Positions 43,160-52,659 of a stretch of DNA of 64,000 bases are shown one piece after another. Made by a program: the position numbers and the translations under genes. Source of the DNA: Brenneria goodwinii. Its GTDB lineage: Bacteria; Pseudomonadota; Gammaproteobacteria; Enterobacterales; Enterobacteriaceae. Under the pieces are notes generated by a model. It searched no databases and was not told the DNA's origin. It was given only the letters and a program-made list of their open reading frames with translations. Position 1 is the first letter of the stretch. Each line of letters begins with the position of its first letter. The stretch is from NCBI RefSeq assembly GCF_002291445.1, contig NZ_CP014137.1:4712001-4776000 (forward strand), in the 5' to 3' direction.

Positions 43160-43681
43160 ATGGCAGAGAAACGCAATATCTTTCTGGTTGGGCCTATGGG
43201 TGCCGGCAAAAGCACTATTGGCCGTCAGTTAGCTCAGCAACTCAATATGGAGTTTTTCGACTCCGATCAAGAAATTGAGCGACGCACCGGGGCTGATGTG
43301 GGCTGGGTATTCGATTTGGAAGGCGAAGAAGGCTTCCGCGATCGTGAAGAGAAAATCATCAATGAATTGACGGAAAAGCAAGGCATCGTACTGGCGACAG
43401 GCGGTGGTTCGGTCAAATCACGTGAAACACGCAATCGTCTTTCGGCGCGTGGGGTAGTCGTTTATCTGGAAACGACGATTGAGAAACAACTTGCCCGCAC
43501 GCAGCGCGATAAGAAACGTCCTCTACTTCAGGTTGAAACACCGCCGCGTGAAGTTCTGGAGGAGCTGGCGAGAGAGCGGAATCCGCTATACGAGGAGATC
43601 GCCGACGTCACCATCCGCACCGACGAACAAAGCGCCAAGGTAGTTGCTAACCAGATTATCAATATGCTGGAAAGTAACTGA
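43160..43681 (+). CDS. aroK: Shikimate kinase 1
   Basis: The 173-residue enzyme phosphorylates shikimate at the 3-hydroxyl. P-loop GPMGAGKST, substrate Asp/Arg in FFDSDQEIERRTG, GGGSV and the LID arginines (TQRDKKRPLL) are present. It is almost identical in length and sequence to E. coli AroK. First gene of the aroK-aroB-damX-dam-rpe-gph-trpS series. Confidence 0.98.
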   Translation: MAEKRNIFLVGPMGAGKSTIGRQLAQQLNMEFFDSDQEIERRTGADVGWVFDLEGEEGFRDREEKIINELTEKQGIVLATGGGSVKSRETRNRLSARGVVVYLETTIEKQLARTQRDKKRPLLQVETPPREVLEELARERNPLYEEIADVTIRTDEQSAKVVANQIINMLESN

Positions 43682-43733
43682 AAGTAATACATCATCTGCA
43701 TCACGCAGGTTTTGAATAGGTTATGAAACGAGC

Positions 43734-44819
43734 ATGGAAAGAATTACCGTAACATTAGCCGAACGAAGTTATCCTATTACGATAGCCGCCGGATTGTTTA
43801 ATGATTCGGCTTCTTTTATGCCGTTAAAAGCCGGGGATCAGGCCATGCTGGTGACTAACCAGACCTTGGCCCCCCTCTATCTTGAACATGTTCGCCGCGT
43901 GCTTGAACAAAGCGGCGTGCATGTCGATCAGGTCGTTTTGCCGGATGGCGAAAAATATAAATCCCTGACCGTATTGGATCAGGTCTTTACCGCATTGCTG
44001 ACCAAGCCACATGGCCGCGATACGACGATTGTCGCTTTAGGCGGCGGCGTGATTGGCGATTTAGCCGGTTTTGCCGCCGCAAGTTATCAACGTGGCGTGC
44101 GTTTTATCCAGGTGCCGACGACGCTGCTGGCGCAGGTCGATTCTTCCGTTGGCGGTAAAACCGCCGTGAATCATCCGCTGGGTAAAAACATGATCGGCGC
44201 TTTCTATCAACCGGCATCGGTTGTGATTGACCTGGATTGTCTGAAAACATTGCCTGCGCGGGAGCTATCGTCCGGGCTGGCGGAAGTGATTAAGTACGGC
44301 ATCATTCTGGATCGCGATTTCTTCCACTGGTTGGAAGCGCATATCGAAGCGGTACGCGCATTGGATCATGACGCACTGGCCTACTGTATTCGCCGTTGCT
44401 GTGAATTAAAAGCCGCGGTGGTTGCCGCCGATGAACGCGAAAGCGGCATGCGCGCGTTGCTTAACCTCGGACATACCTATGGCCATGCCATCGAGGCGGA
44501 AATGGGATACGGCAATTGGTTGCACGGCGAAGCGGTTGCCGCAGGCATGGTGATGGCCGCGCACGCCGCCCGGCGTCTTGGATTATTCCCCGCCGAGGAC
44601 ATTACTCGCGTCACGTCCCTATTAGTTCGCGCAGGACTGCCCGTTAACGGACCGGCGCAAATGTCGCCGGAATCGTATCTTCCCCACATGATGCGTGATA
44701 AGAAAGTGTTGGCCGGCGAATTACGCCTTGTGTTGCCAACGGGCATTGGTCATTCTGAAATTCGTGGCGGCATAGCGCACGATCTTGTTCTGGCGTCAAT
44801 AACCGATTGTCTTGCTTAA
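43734..44819 (+). CDS. aroB: 3-dehydroquinate synthase
   Basis: The 361-residue NAD- and metal-dependent enzyme catalyses the second step of the shikimate pathway. NAD binding GGGVIGDLAGFAAAS, substrate lysines (DSSVGGKTAVNHPLGKN) and metal ligands Glu (GLAEVIKYGII), His (LGHTYGHAIE) and His (NWLHGEAVAAG) are intact. It lies 52 bp after aroK. Confidence 0.98.
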   Translation: MERITVTLAERSYPITIAAGLFNDSASFMPLKAGDQAMLVTNQTLAPLYLEHVRRVLEQSGVHVDQVVLPDGEKYKSLTVLDQVFTALLTKPHGRDTTIVALGGGVIGDLAGFAAASYQRGVRFIQVPTTLLAQVDSSVGGKTAVNHPLGKNMIGAFYQPASVVIDLDCLKTLPARELSSGLAEVIKYGIILDRDFFHWLEAHIEAVRALDHDALAYCIRRCCELKAAVVAADERESGMRALLNLGHTYGHAIEAEMGYGNWLHGEAVAAGMVMAAHAARRLGLFPAEDITRVTSLLVRAGLPVNGPAQMSPESYLPHMMRDKKVLAGELRLVLPTGIGHSEIRGGIAHDLVLASITDCLA

Positions 44820-44966
44820 GCGCTTTTCTTATTCGTTAACAACAAATGTGTTAACGACAGATAAGTGCTTATGGTTTATGGTTAATAAAATATAATGCAT
44901 GATGACTTGATAATTCGCTCCGGGGATGAGGTTGCGGATTTTAGCCTTTCAGTTGGGGGGTTTTAA

Positions 44967-45935
44967 ATGGATGAGTTTAAGCCGGAAGATGAGCTGAAGC
45001 CTGATACTAGCGATCGTCGACCAACACGTCAGCAAAAAAGAAGCAGCAGTTTTTCCGTACCGAAAATCACACTTTCCAGACAGCACCTGATGATAGGTAT
45101 CGGGGTGCTGGTATTGGTGTTGCTGATTATTGGTATTGGTTCCGCTTTGCAGGCGCCTTCTCATCCGCAGACTTCCCAGCCTCAGAGTCAAACCGGTGGC
45201 GAAAAGAGTATCGATCTCTCTGCATCATCTGCCCCCACGACGCAGGGAGCAGAAACGTCGGCCCCTGTTGAGTCTTCCCCAACCGCGCCCGGACAGCAGC
45301 CGCAAACGCTGAGCGCGCCGCCTATCGCCGGTACGCCGACGGAGGCGCCGGTTCAACCGCCGGTAAGCGGTCAGCAACGTATTGAGTTGCCTGGTAATAT
45401 CACCGATGCGCTTTCGCAGCAGCAGGGGCGTGTTAACGAATTTTCTCAAGGCGCGATGGGAAGCGGCGCGTCAACCCTGCCGACGGCTCCGGCCACGGTG
45501 GCGCCAACGACTAAAACACCCGCGCATGCGCCGGCGGCAAAACCTTCTCACAGCAACGGCAGTAATTCGGCGCGTACGTCGAATACATCGTCGTCGGTGT
45601 CGAGTACGCAGCCCGCCGCGGCGAGTAAATCCGCCGCCGCGTCTTCCGGTTCGGGTAGCTCCATTCAAAATGCGCCAGCGAGTCACTTTACCCTGCAGCT
45701 AAGCAGCGCTTCCCGTCCGGATACGCTGAGGGCTTATGCAAAACAACATAATCTGGCCCATTCATGGGTTTATGAAACTAAACGTGACGGAAAATCCTGG
45801 TATGTCTTAGTGAATGGAGTCTATGCTTCTTCTGCAGAAGCAAGGCAGGCGATAACAACGCTACCTGCTGATGTGCAAGCGAAAAAACCTTGGGTTAAGC
45901 CGATCCGTCAGGTGAAGCAGGACTTGAATAAGTAA
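44967..45935 (+). CDS. damX: Cell-division SPOR-domain protein DamX
   Basis: The 322-residue bitopic membrane protein has a charged cytoplasmic part (1-40), a membrane segment (about 41-62, LMIGIGVLVLVLLIIGIGSA), a long Pro/Ala/Ser/Thr-rich periplasmic linker, and a C-terminal SPOR domain (FTLQLSSASRPDTLRAYAKQHNL...SWYVLVNGVYASSAEARQAI). The SPOR domain binds denuded glycan at the septum. It is about 100 residues shorter than E. coli DamX (428), mainly in the linker. A GGGGGG ribosome site precedes the ATG. Confidence 0.92.
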   Translation: MDEFKPEDELKPDTSDRRPTRQQKRSSSFSVPKITLSRQHLMIGIGVLVLVLLIIGIGSALQAPSHPQTSQPQSQTGGEKSIDLSASSAPTTQGAETSAPVESSPTAPGQQPQTLSAPPIAGTPTEAPVQPPVSGQQRIELPGNITDALSQQQGRVNEFSQGAMGSGASTLPTAPATVAPTTKTPAHAPAAKPSHSNGSNSARTSNTSSSVSSTQPAAASKSAAASSGSGSSIQNAPASHFTLQLSSASRPDTLRAYAKQHNLAHSWVYETKRDGKSWYVLVNGVYASSAEARQAITTLPADVQAKKPWVKPIRQVKQDLNK

Positions 45936-46014
45936 CACCAATTTTAGCCCTGATGTGCTGTCTGACACAGAGTACAATCCGCGGCTCTGAAAAGTATGAG
46001 TAACTAACGACGGC

Positions 46015-46827
46015 ATGAAAAAAAACCGCGCTTTTTTAAAATGGGCTGGTGGTAAATATCCGCTGGTGGAAGAAATTCGTCGCTATTTACCCGCAGGGGA
46101 TTGCCTGATAGAGCCATTTGTTGGCGCGGGTTCTGTATTTCTGAACACAGAGTACGACAACTATATATTGGCCGATATTAATAGCGATCTCATTAATCTC
46201 TATAACATCGTCAAGTCAAACGCCGACGATTTTATTCGCGACTCCCGCAAGCTTTTTACTGATGAAGTGAATACGTCAGAGACGTTTTATTTGCTGCGTG
46301 AAGAGTTTAATCTTTGTACTGACGCCTACCGGCGTGCGGTTCTATTTCTTTATCTAAACCGGCATTGTTATAACGGTCTGTGCCGCTACAACATGCGCGG
46401 CGAATTTAATGTGCCGTTCGGGCGTTATAAAAAGCCTTATTTCCCGGAAGAAGAAATTCGCTGGTTTGCCTTTAAGGCCAGGAGCGCGACTTTTGTTTGC
46501 GAGCATTACCACCAGACGCTGATTAAGGCTGAACCCGGTTCGGTTGTTTATTGCGATCCTCCCTATGCGCCATTGTCAGCGACCGCCAACTTTACGGCGT
46601 ACCATACTAATAATTTTAATACCGTTGACCAGCAGAATCTGGCGCGATTGGCTCATCGTTTGTCGGTTGAAAATCAGATCCCCGTACTGATTTCCAACCA
46701 CGACACGGTGCTGACCCGTGAGTGGTATCAGGATGCATCGCTTTATGTCGTCAAAGCGCGCCGGACGATTAGCCGTAATATTCTGGGACGCAGTAAGGTA
46801 AATGAGCTTTTAGCGTTGTATTGTTGA
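46015..46827 (+). CDS. dam: DNA adenine methylase Dam
   Basis: The 270-residue alpha-type N6-adenine methyltransferase modifies GATC. SAM-binding FVGAGSVF, the catalytic DPPY (VVYCDPPYAPLSATANFTAYH) and the recognition segment NGLCRYNMRGEFNVPFGRYKKP are present. Its C-terminus (NELLALYC) lacks the short basic tail of the 278-residue E. coli enzyme. Dam directs mismatch repair, replication timing and some promoters. Confidence 0.98.
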   Translation: MKKNRAFLKWAGGKYPLVEEIRRYLPAGDCLIEPFVGAGSVFLNTEYDNYILADINSDLINLYNIVKSNADDFIRDSRKLFTDEVNTSETFYLLREEFNLCTDAYRRAVLFLYLNRHCYNGLCRYNMRGEFNVPFGRYKKPYFPEEEIRWFAFKARSATFVCEHYHQTLIKAEPGSVVYCDPPYAPLSATANFTAYHTNNFNTVDQQNLARLAHRLSVENQIPVLISNHDTVLTREWYQDASLYVVKARRTISRNILGRSKVNELLALYC

Positions 46828-47013
46828 TCGTGGTTATATGAATCAGCTCGCAACCGGTTGTAAGCTGAAACAGTATGGCAACAAGATAAACATGACTGAC
46901 TGGAAGTTGGCGTGGCTTGGCGACTTTCAGTTTAAAAACCATCGCTGAACGGGATGATGAATTAACGGCCATCCCAAGCAGCAGGATTCAGACTTGATCG
47001 TTTGGAGAAGCGA

Positions 47014-47691
47014 ATGAAACCGTTTTTAATCGCCCCGTCTATTCTGTCGGCTGACTTTGCCCGGCTTGGTGAAGATACCGCTAACGCACTGTCGGCGGGC
47101 GCCGACGTGGTTCATTTTGATGTAATGGATAACCACTATGTGCCAAATCTGACCATTGGCCCGCTGGTGCTGAAATCTTTGCGGGATTACGGCATCACGG
47201 CGCCGATTGATGTTCATCTGATGGTTAAGCCCGTTGACCGCATCATTCCTGACTTTGCGCAGGCGGGCGCCAGTTTCATTACGTTTCATCCCGAAGCCTC
47301 GGAGCATGTCGATCGCTCCCTGCAACTGATTAAAGATCACGGCTGCAAGGCCGGCCTGGTTTTCAATCCCGCCACCCCGCTTAGCTATCTTGATTACGTC
47401 ATGGATAAGCTGGATATTATTTTGCTGATGTCGGTCAACCCCGGCTTTGGCGGGCAGTCGTTTCTTCCGTCGACGCTGGATAAACTGCGGCAGGTGCGCA
47501 AGCTGATTGACGACAGCGGCTATGATATCCGTCTTGAAGTGGATGGCGGCGTTAAGGTTGATAATATCGGCGCTATCGCTGCGGCGGGCGCCGATATGTT
47601 TGTGGCGGGCTCTGCGATTTTCAGCCAGCCGGACTATCGGGCGGTTATCGATAGGATGCGCGGAGAATTGGCGAAGGCGACGAATGAATAA
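47014..47691 (+). CDS. rpe: Ribulose-phosphate 3-epimerase
   Basis: The 225-residue TIM barrel interconverts ribulose-5-P and xylulose-5-P. Motifs LIAPSILSADFARLG, HFDVMDNHYVPNLTIGP, DVHLMVKPVDR, VNPGFGGQSF and EVDGGV hold the metal and catalytic aspartates. The ATG at 47014 has GGAG six bases upstream and matches the family; a TTG four codons earlier is rejected. It overlaps gph by 8 bp. Confidence 0.98.
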   Translation: MKPFLIAPSILSADFARLGEDTANALSAGADVVHFDVMDNHYVPNLTIGPLVLKSLRDYGITAPIDVHLMVKPVDRIIPDFAQAGASFITFHPEASEHVDRSLQLIKDHGCKAGLVFNPATPLSYLDYVMDKLDIILLMSVNPGFGGQSFLPSTLDKLRQVRKLIDDSGYDIRLEVDGGVKVDNIGAIAAAGADMFVAGSAIFSQPDYRAVIDRMRGELAKATNE

Positions 47692-48403
47692 CAGCGCGCT
47701 TATAAAAACCATGCCCATCCGGGGAGTGGCGTTTGACCTGGATGGCACCTTGATTAACAGCGCGCCTGGTTTGGCCGCCGCGATAGATTTAGCGTTACGG
47801 GCGCAGTCTCTTCCCGCCGCGGGCGAAGAGCGGGTCGCCACCTGGATTGGCAACGGCGCCGATGTACTGGTTGAACGCGCGCTGCGCTGGGCCGGCGTGG
47901 AACCGACGCCGCAGCGCATCCGGGATACACGCGAGACGTTCGATCGCTATTATGAGCAAACCGTGGATAACGGCAGTACGCTGTATCCACAGGTTAAAGA
48001 GACGCTGGCGCATCTGGCCGGGCAGGGATTGCCGATGGCGATCGTGACCAATAAGCCGACGCCGTTTGTCGCGCCTTTGCTGGCGTCGCTGGGAATTGAC
48101 GCGTACTTTTCCCTTATTATCGGCGGTGATGACGTCATCGCCAAAAAGCCGCATCCGGCGCCCCTGTATCTGGTATTGGGGAAATTAGGATTGCGCGCGG
48201 GTGAATTACTTTTCGTCGGTGATTCCCGTAATGATATTCAAGCATCCCAGGCCGCCGGTTGTCCTTGCGTCGGTATGACCTACGGATATAACTATGGTGA
48301 AGCGATCGAGTTGAGTCATCCGGATATTACGCTGGATCGTTTTGCCGATTTGTTGCCCATCGTTGGGCCGTCATCTTCAAAAAATCAGGAAGCGTTAGTA
48401 TGA
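47684..48403 (+). CDS. gph: Phosphoglycolate phosphatase
   Basis: The 239-residue HAD hydrolase has motif I AFDLDGTLINSAPG, motif II VTNKPTPF, and motif III/IV KKPHPAPLYL and FVGDSRNDIQASQAAG. It removes 2-phosphoglycolate formed during repair of oxidised DNA ends. Compared with E. coli Gph (252) a loop of about 13 residues in the cap is missing. The ATG at 47684 overlaps the rpe stop by 8 bp, and its stop overlaps trpS by 4 bp. Confidence 0.97.
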   Translation: MNNSALIKTMPIRGVAFDLDGTLINSAPGLAAAIDLALRAQSLPAAGEERVATWIGNGADVLVERALRWAGVEPTPQRIRDTRETFDRYYEQTVDNGSTLYPQVKETLAHLAGQGLPMAIVTNKPTPFVAPLLASLGIDAYFSLIIGGDDVIAKKPHPAPLYLVLGKLGLRAGELLFVGDSRNDIQASQAAGCPCVGMTYGYNYGEAIELSHPDITLDRFADLLPIVGPSSSKNQEALV

Positions 48404-49404
48404 GCAAGCCCATTGTATTTAGCGGTGCACAACCGTCTGGTGAACTGACTATTGGTAACTACATGGGTGCGTTACGCCAGTGGGTCAATATGCAGGATGA
48501 CTATGATTGCATCTACTGTATCGTTGATCTGCACGCCATTACGGTGCGCCAGGATGCCCAACAACTGAGAAAAGCGACGCTGGATACGTTGGCGCTCTAT
48601 CTGGCCTGCGGTATCGATCCGCAGAAAAGCACCATCTTCGTTCAGTCGCATGTTCCTGAACATACCCAGTTGAGCTGGGTTCTGAACTGCTACACCTATT
48701 TCGGCGAACTGAGCCGCATGACGCAGTTTAAAGATAAGTCTTCGCGTTATGCCGAAAATATCAATGCCGGCCTGTTTGATTATCCGGTGCTGATGGCGGC
48801 CGATATTCTGCTATATCAGACGACTCAGGTTCCGGTGGGAGAAGATCAGAAACAGCATCTGGAACTCAGCCGTGATATCGCTCAGCGCTTTAATACGCTT
48901 TACGGTGATGTTTTCAAAGTGCCCGAACCGTTTATTCCAAAGTCCGGCGCCCGGGTGATGTCTTTGCTGGAGCCGACCAAAAAGATGTCCAAATCGGACG
49001 ATAACCGCAATAACGTGATTGGTCTGCTGGAAGATCCCAAATCGGTGGTGAAGAAGATCAAACGCGCGGTGACGGATTCGGACGAGCCGCCGGTCGTTCG
49101 TTATGATGTGGTGAATAAAGCCGGGGTTTCCAATCTGCTGGATATTCTGTCCGCCGTTACGGGCAAAACCATTGCCGAACTGGAACAGGAATTCAGCGGC
49201 CAGATGTATGGCCATCTGAAAGGCGCGGTGGCCGATGCGGTTTCCGGCATGCTCACCGATTTGCAGGCGCGTTATCACCATTTCCGCAATGATGAGGCTC
49301 TTTTGCAGCAGATCATGCGTGAAGGGGCGGAAAAAGCCAGCGCGCGCGCGCAGCAAACGTTAAAGAAAGTCTATGAAGCGGTTGGATTTGTCGGCCGTCC
49401 TTAA
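48400..49404 (+). CDS. trpS: Tryptophanyl-tRNA synthetase
   Basis: The 334-residue class I synthetase has the HIGH-type motif in GAQPSGELTIGNYMGA and the KMSKS loop KKMSKSDDN. It ends the dam operon, with the intrinsic terminator at 49423-49454 directly after it. Length equals the E. coli enzyme. Confidence 0.98.
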   Translation: MSKPIVFSGAQPSGELTIGNYMGALRQWVNMQDDYDCIYCIVDLHAITVRQDAQQLRKATLDTLALYLACGIDPQKSTIFVQSHVPEHTQLSWVLNCYTYFGELSRMTQFKDKSSRYAENINAGLFDYPVLMAADILLYQTTQVPVGEDQKQHLELSRDIAQRFNTLYGDVFKVPEPFIPKSGARVMSLLEPTKKMSKSDDNRNNVIGLLEDPKSVVKKIKRAVTDSDEPPVVRYDVVNKAGVSNLLDILSAVTGKTIAELEQEFSGQMYGHLKGAVADAVSGMLTDLQARYHHFRNDEALLQQIMREGAEKASARAQQTLKKVYEAVGFVGRP

Positions 49405-49422
49405 CCGGTAAAGCCTAAGACT

Positions 49423-49454
49423 AAAAAGGGCTGGAGATATTCTCCGGCCCTTTT
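49423..49454 (+). terminator. Intrinsic terminator of the dam-trpS operon
   Basis: AAAAGGGC-TGGAGA and TCTCC-GGCCCTTTT pair around TAT, leading into TTTTGCTTTT. The left A-run also allows function for the convergent amidohydrolase operon. Confidence 0.88.
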
Positions 49455-49466
49455 GCTTTTATCCCA

Positions 49467-50921
49467 TCACTGCGGCAGCGGTGGGGAGACATCGTCCGGA
49501 ATCGGGTTTTCAAACGGCGTTTGCGCTAATTGAGCCTGGAGATCCGCTTTTGCCTGCTTGATCAGGTCCGGCGTCATAAACAGATCTATCGCCAGCGAGG
49601 CCATCGCTTTGGCGGCATATTCCATTCCCTTATGCGCCGCCGGCGCTTTACCCTGCGCGACCAACTGCCATGAGTGCGCCGGCGTACCAATCGCGTAAGT
49701 CGCGCAGCGGACCTGTACGGTCGGAACCACCCAGCTTACGGTCCCTACATCTGTTGAGCCGATAAAGGCGGGATCGGGACTGTAGAGCGGATAAACCTCC
49801 TCATGCAGCGCTTGACCCGGCTGAGGTTTCAGCCCAAACCGCGCGTAAGAGCTGGTAATGTCCTCCGCGGTCATCGCCGCCTGGAATTTTGCCGCGAACT
49901 GGCGATCCTGTTCATCAAACTCAATCGGCCCCAGCGTCAGCAAGTGTTCGTGCATCCGATGTTCCAAAGGAGAATTGCCGAGCAGGTTGGCGTCTCCGCT
50001 GAGCACTTCATAGCGGACTTCGGTTTCCGTCATCAGCGCGGCGCCTTCAGCGATCTTCTTCACCCGGCTCACTAAATTGTGTAGTTCCGGCAACTGCCGG
50101 GCACGTACAAGGTAGCGAACGGTTGCATTGGCCTGCACCACATTGGGCGCGTGACCGCCGCTATCGGTAACGGCGTAGTGCACGCGGGCGGAGGAGGGCA
50201 TATGCTCGCGCATATAGTTAACGCCGACGTTCATTAATTCCACCGCGTCCAGCGCGCTGCGGCCCAGATGCGGGCTGCTGGCCGCATGGGAAGCGCGGCC
50301 CTTGAAGTAGAAATTCAGTTCGTTGCAGGCCAGGGATACCGGACTATTCACTCCGGTAAACGCAGCCGGATGCCAGCAGATGGCGATGTCCACATCGTCA
50401 AACACGCCGGCTTTGACCATGAAGCCTTTGGATGAGCCGCCTTCTTCCGCGGGACAGCCGTAGAAACGAACGGTACCGGACAGCGCATGCTTTTGCAGGT
50501 AATCTTTAACGGCGGTGGCCGCCTGTAATGACGCGCTGCCGAGCAGGTTGTGTCCGCAGCCGTGTCCGTTGCCGCCATTTTCCAACGGTCGGGGTTCGGC
50601 GACATTCGCCTCCTGGCTCAAGCCCGGCAGGGCGTCATACTCGCCAAGAAAAGCGATAACCGGCGAACCTGAACCGAATTCGCCCAGTAGGGCGGTAGGC
50701 ATGCCGGCAATGCCGGTTGTCAAACGAAACCCTTCCGCTTTCAGCACGGCTTCATGCTGGGCGGAAGATCGATATTCCTCATAGTTCAGCTCCGGCGTAT
50801 CCCAGATGGCGTCGCTGAGCGTGCAGAACTGTTGCCGTTTCGCCGCGATCAATCCGCAGATTTCCTCAACGGCGCTACGGTCGATCGACGGCAATGTCTC
50901 TTCATTTTGTGTCAAATTCAT
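49467..50921 (-). CDS. M20 amidohydrolase, AbgB family
   Basis: The 484-residue peptidase M20 family protein is closest by eye to AbgB, the B subunit of p-aminobenzoyl-glutamate hydrolase (481). Shared features: GEYDALPGLSQ, NGHGCGHNLLG (metal ligands), GCPAEEGGSSKGFMVKAGVF (Glu-Glu), WHPAAF, SHAASSPHLGRSALDAVELM and STDVGTVSW near the end. In E. coli AbgB needs AbgA, which is absent here; this enzyme may work alone on another N-acyl or amidated amino acid. It is the last gene behind a polar amino-acid importer, which suggests it hydrolyses the imported compound. Confidence 0.82.
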   Translation of the reverse strand: MNLTQNEETLPSIDRSAVEEICGLIAAKRQQFCTLSDAIWDTPELNYEEYRSSAQHEAVLKAEGFRLTTGIAGMPTALLGEFGSGSPVIAFLGEYDALPGLSQEANVAEPRPLENGGNGHGCGHNLLGSASLQAATAVKDYLQKHALSGTVRFYGCPAEEGGSSKGFMVKAGVFDDVDIAICWHPAAFTGVNSPVSLACNELNFYFKGRASHAASSPHLGRSALDAVELMNVGVNYMREHMPSSARVHYAVTDSGGHAPNVVQANATVRYLVRARQLPELHNLVSRVKKIAEGAALMTETEVRYEVLSGDANLLGNSPLEHRMHEHLLTLGPIEFDEQDRQFAAKFQAAMTAEDITSSYARFGLKPQPGQALHEEVYPLYSPDPAFIGSTDVGTVSWVVPTVQVRCATYAIGTPAHSWQLVAQGKAPAAHKGMEYAAKAMASLAIDLFMTPDLIKQAKADLQAQLAQTPFENPIPDDVSPPLPQ

Positions 50922-50977
50922 TTAATTGGACTCTTTTATCGCATGGTAAGAAAACGGATACGCATCGTCTGAGAAAC

Positions 50978-51847
50978 TCAGAGCGGCGCGGTATCCATAC
51001 CAAACCATTTCTCGCTCAGGGTTTTCAGCGTGCCGTCGTTTTTGGCTTTCTCGATAGCGGCATTAAACATGGCTTTTAATTCCGGGTCGGATTTCCGCAG
51101 GCCAACCGAGGAACCGCTGCCCAGGATGCCGCCAACAAACTGCGGCCCCGGCAATACGAGGTTTTCGTTGCCCGGTTTTTTGGTTACGCCGGTCAGGTAG
51201 GCCGGGGATGCGATAACCAGATCCACGCGCCCGGCTTTTAGATCGAGGTCGTGTTCTTGCGTGGTTTTATACTCGCGTACGGTCATCACGCCTTTGAGAT
51301 ATTTATCCAGGAAGGTGCTGGCGATCGAAGCGGACTGAACGCCGATGGTTTTGCCTTTCAGCAGCGGCTTCAGTTTTTCGATTTCCGCGATGGTTTCCGC
51401 TTCATTTTCTGGTTTAAGCGAAAAACGTTTGCCCATATCAGGCATTTCTTTCGCCAGTGGGCTGGATTTCAACATCGCGAAGGTCTGTCCGCTCTGGCTA
51501 TACGGCTGGCTGAAGTCGATGACCTCACGGCGTTTGTCGGTGGCGGACATCCCGGAGATGATGGCGTCGAACTTTCCGGCGTTCAGCGCTGGAATCGAAC
51601 TGGTAAATGGCTGCACCATCATTTCGCACTTCACCTGCATGTTGTCGCACAGGACTTTGTACAGATCGATTTCGAAACCATCCAGCGTGCCATCCGGCTT
51701 GGTAAAGTTGTACGGATAAAAAGCGCCTTCGGTGGCGAGCCGCACCGTCGTCCATTTTTTCTCTTCCGCAGAAGCGTTGAACGACGCGACCAGCGTGCTT
51801 GCCAGGCACAGTGAACAGGCGATCATTTTTAATTTTGATTTCATCAT
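50978..51847 (-). CDS. Polar amino-acid ABC transporter substrate-binding protein
   Basis: The 289-residue family 3 binding protein has a signal peptide (about 1-27, ending FNASA-EEKK) and typical motifs YPYNFTKPDGTLDGFEIDL, DAIISGMSATDKRREVIDFSQPY and GVQSAS. It is of the lysine/arginine/ornithine and octopine type; a conjugated amino acid is plausible given the neighbouring amidohydrolase. It is followed by that gene and preceded by the ATPase. Confidence 0.88.
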   Translation of the reverse strand: MMKSKLKMIACSLCLASTLVASFNASAEEKKWTTVRLATEGAFYPYNFTKPDGTLDGFEIDLYKVLCDNMQVKCEMMVQPFTSSIPALNAGKFDAIISGMSATDKRREVIDFSQPYSQSGQTFAMLKSSPLAKEMPDMGKRFSLKPENEAETIAEIEKLKPLLKGKTIGVQSASIASTFLDKYLKGVMTVREYKTTQEHDLDLKAGRVDLVIASPAYLTGVTKKPGNENLVLPGPQFVGGILGSGSSVGLRKSDPELKAMFNAAIEKAKNDGTLKTLSEKWFGMDTAPL

Positions 51848-51894
51848 AAAGGTCTTCTCCCGGTGTAAATATCTTTAATAATTAGTGTGATACG

Positions 51895-52659
51895 TTACCA
51901 ACTGGCGATGAACTGCCGAAAGCGGGCCGACTGGCTGGCGGTGAACACCTGCTCCGGCGTGCCTTGTTCTTCAATCTCGCCTTGATGTAGAAAGACCACG
52001 CGGTTAGAGACTTCGCGGGCGAAATCCATCTCGTGGGTGACGACCAGCATGGTCATGCCTTCATCCGCAAGGGTACGCATAACGCGTAAAACTTCCCCGA
52101 CCAGTTCCGGATCGAGCGCGGATGTCGGTTCGTCAAACAGCATGACTTTCGGCGTCATGGCCAATGCGCGGGCAATCGCCGCCCGCTGTTGCTGACCGCC
52201 GGAAAGGTGGGCGGGGTAGTAATGTTGCTTATCGGCCAGTCCCACCTTTTCCAGCAGGTGTCCGGCCTGTTCCAGGCATTCCGCATGGGGGCGTTTCAAT
52301 ACATGAACCGGTGCTTCAATCACGTTTTCCAGCACGGTTTTATGCGACCACAGATTAAAGTTCTGGAATACCATGCCGAGCTGCGAGCGTATGCGCTCGA
52401 TCTGCTTGGGGTTGGACGGGCGGCTTTGTCCCTTGCGGTTGGTTTGCAACTCAATCGTTTCCCCGGCAACGACGATTTCGCCCTGGTCGGGAAGTTCCAA
52501 CATATTGATACAACGCAGCAGGGTGGATTTTCCCGAGCCGGATGAGCCAAGAATGGAAACCACTTCCCCCTGGCTGGCATCAAAAGAGATCCCCTTCAAT
52601 ACTTCCAGAGAGCCGAAGCTTTTGTGAATGTTACGCAGGCTGATCGCTGGTGTGGTCAT
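51895..52659 (-). CDS. Polar amino-acid ABC transporter ATP-binding protein
   Basis: The 254-residue ATPase is of the HisP/OccP type: Walker A GSSGSGKSTL, LSGGQQQRAAIARALAM, Walker B VMLFDEPTSALDPELVGEVL and H-loop VTHEMDFA. The ATG at 52659 (MTTPAISLRNIHKSFG) overlaps the permease stop by 4 bp and has GGAGAC upstream. A 29-codon extension would run into the permease gene. Confidence 0.92.
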   Translation of the reverse strand: MTTPAISLRNIHKSFGSLEVLKGISFDASQGEVVSILGSSGSGKSTLLRCINMLELPDQGEIVVAGETIELQTNRKGQSRPSNPKQIERIRSQLGMVFQNFNLWSHKTVLENVIEAPVHVLKRPHAECLEQAGHLLEKVGLADKQHYYPAHLSGGQQQRAAIARALAMTPKVMLFDEPTSALDPELVGEVLRVMRTLADEGMTMLVVTHEMDFAREVSNRVVFLHQGEIEEQGTPEQVFTASQSARFRQFIASW

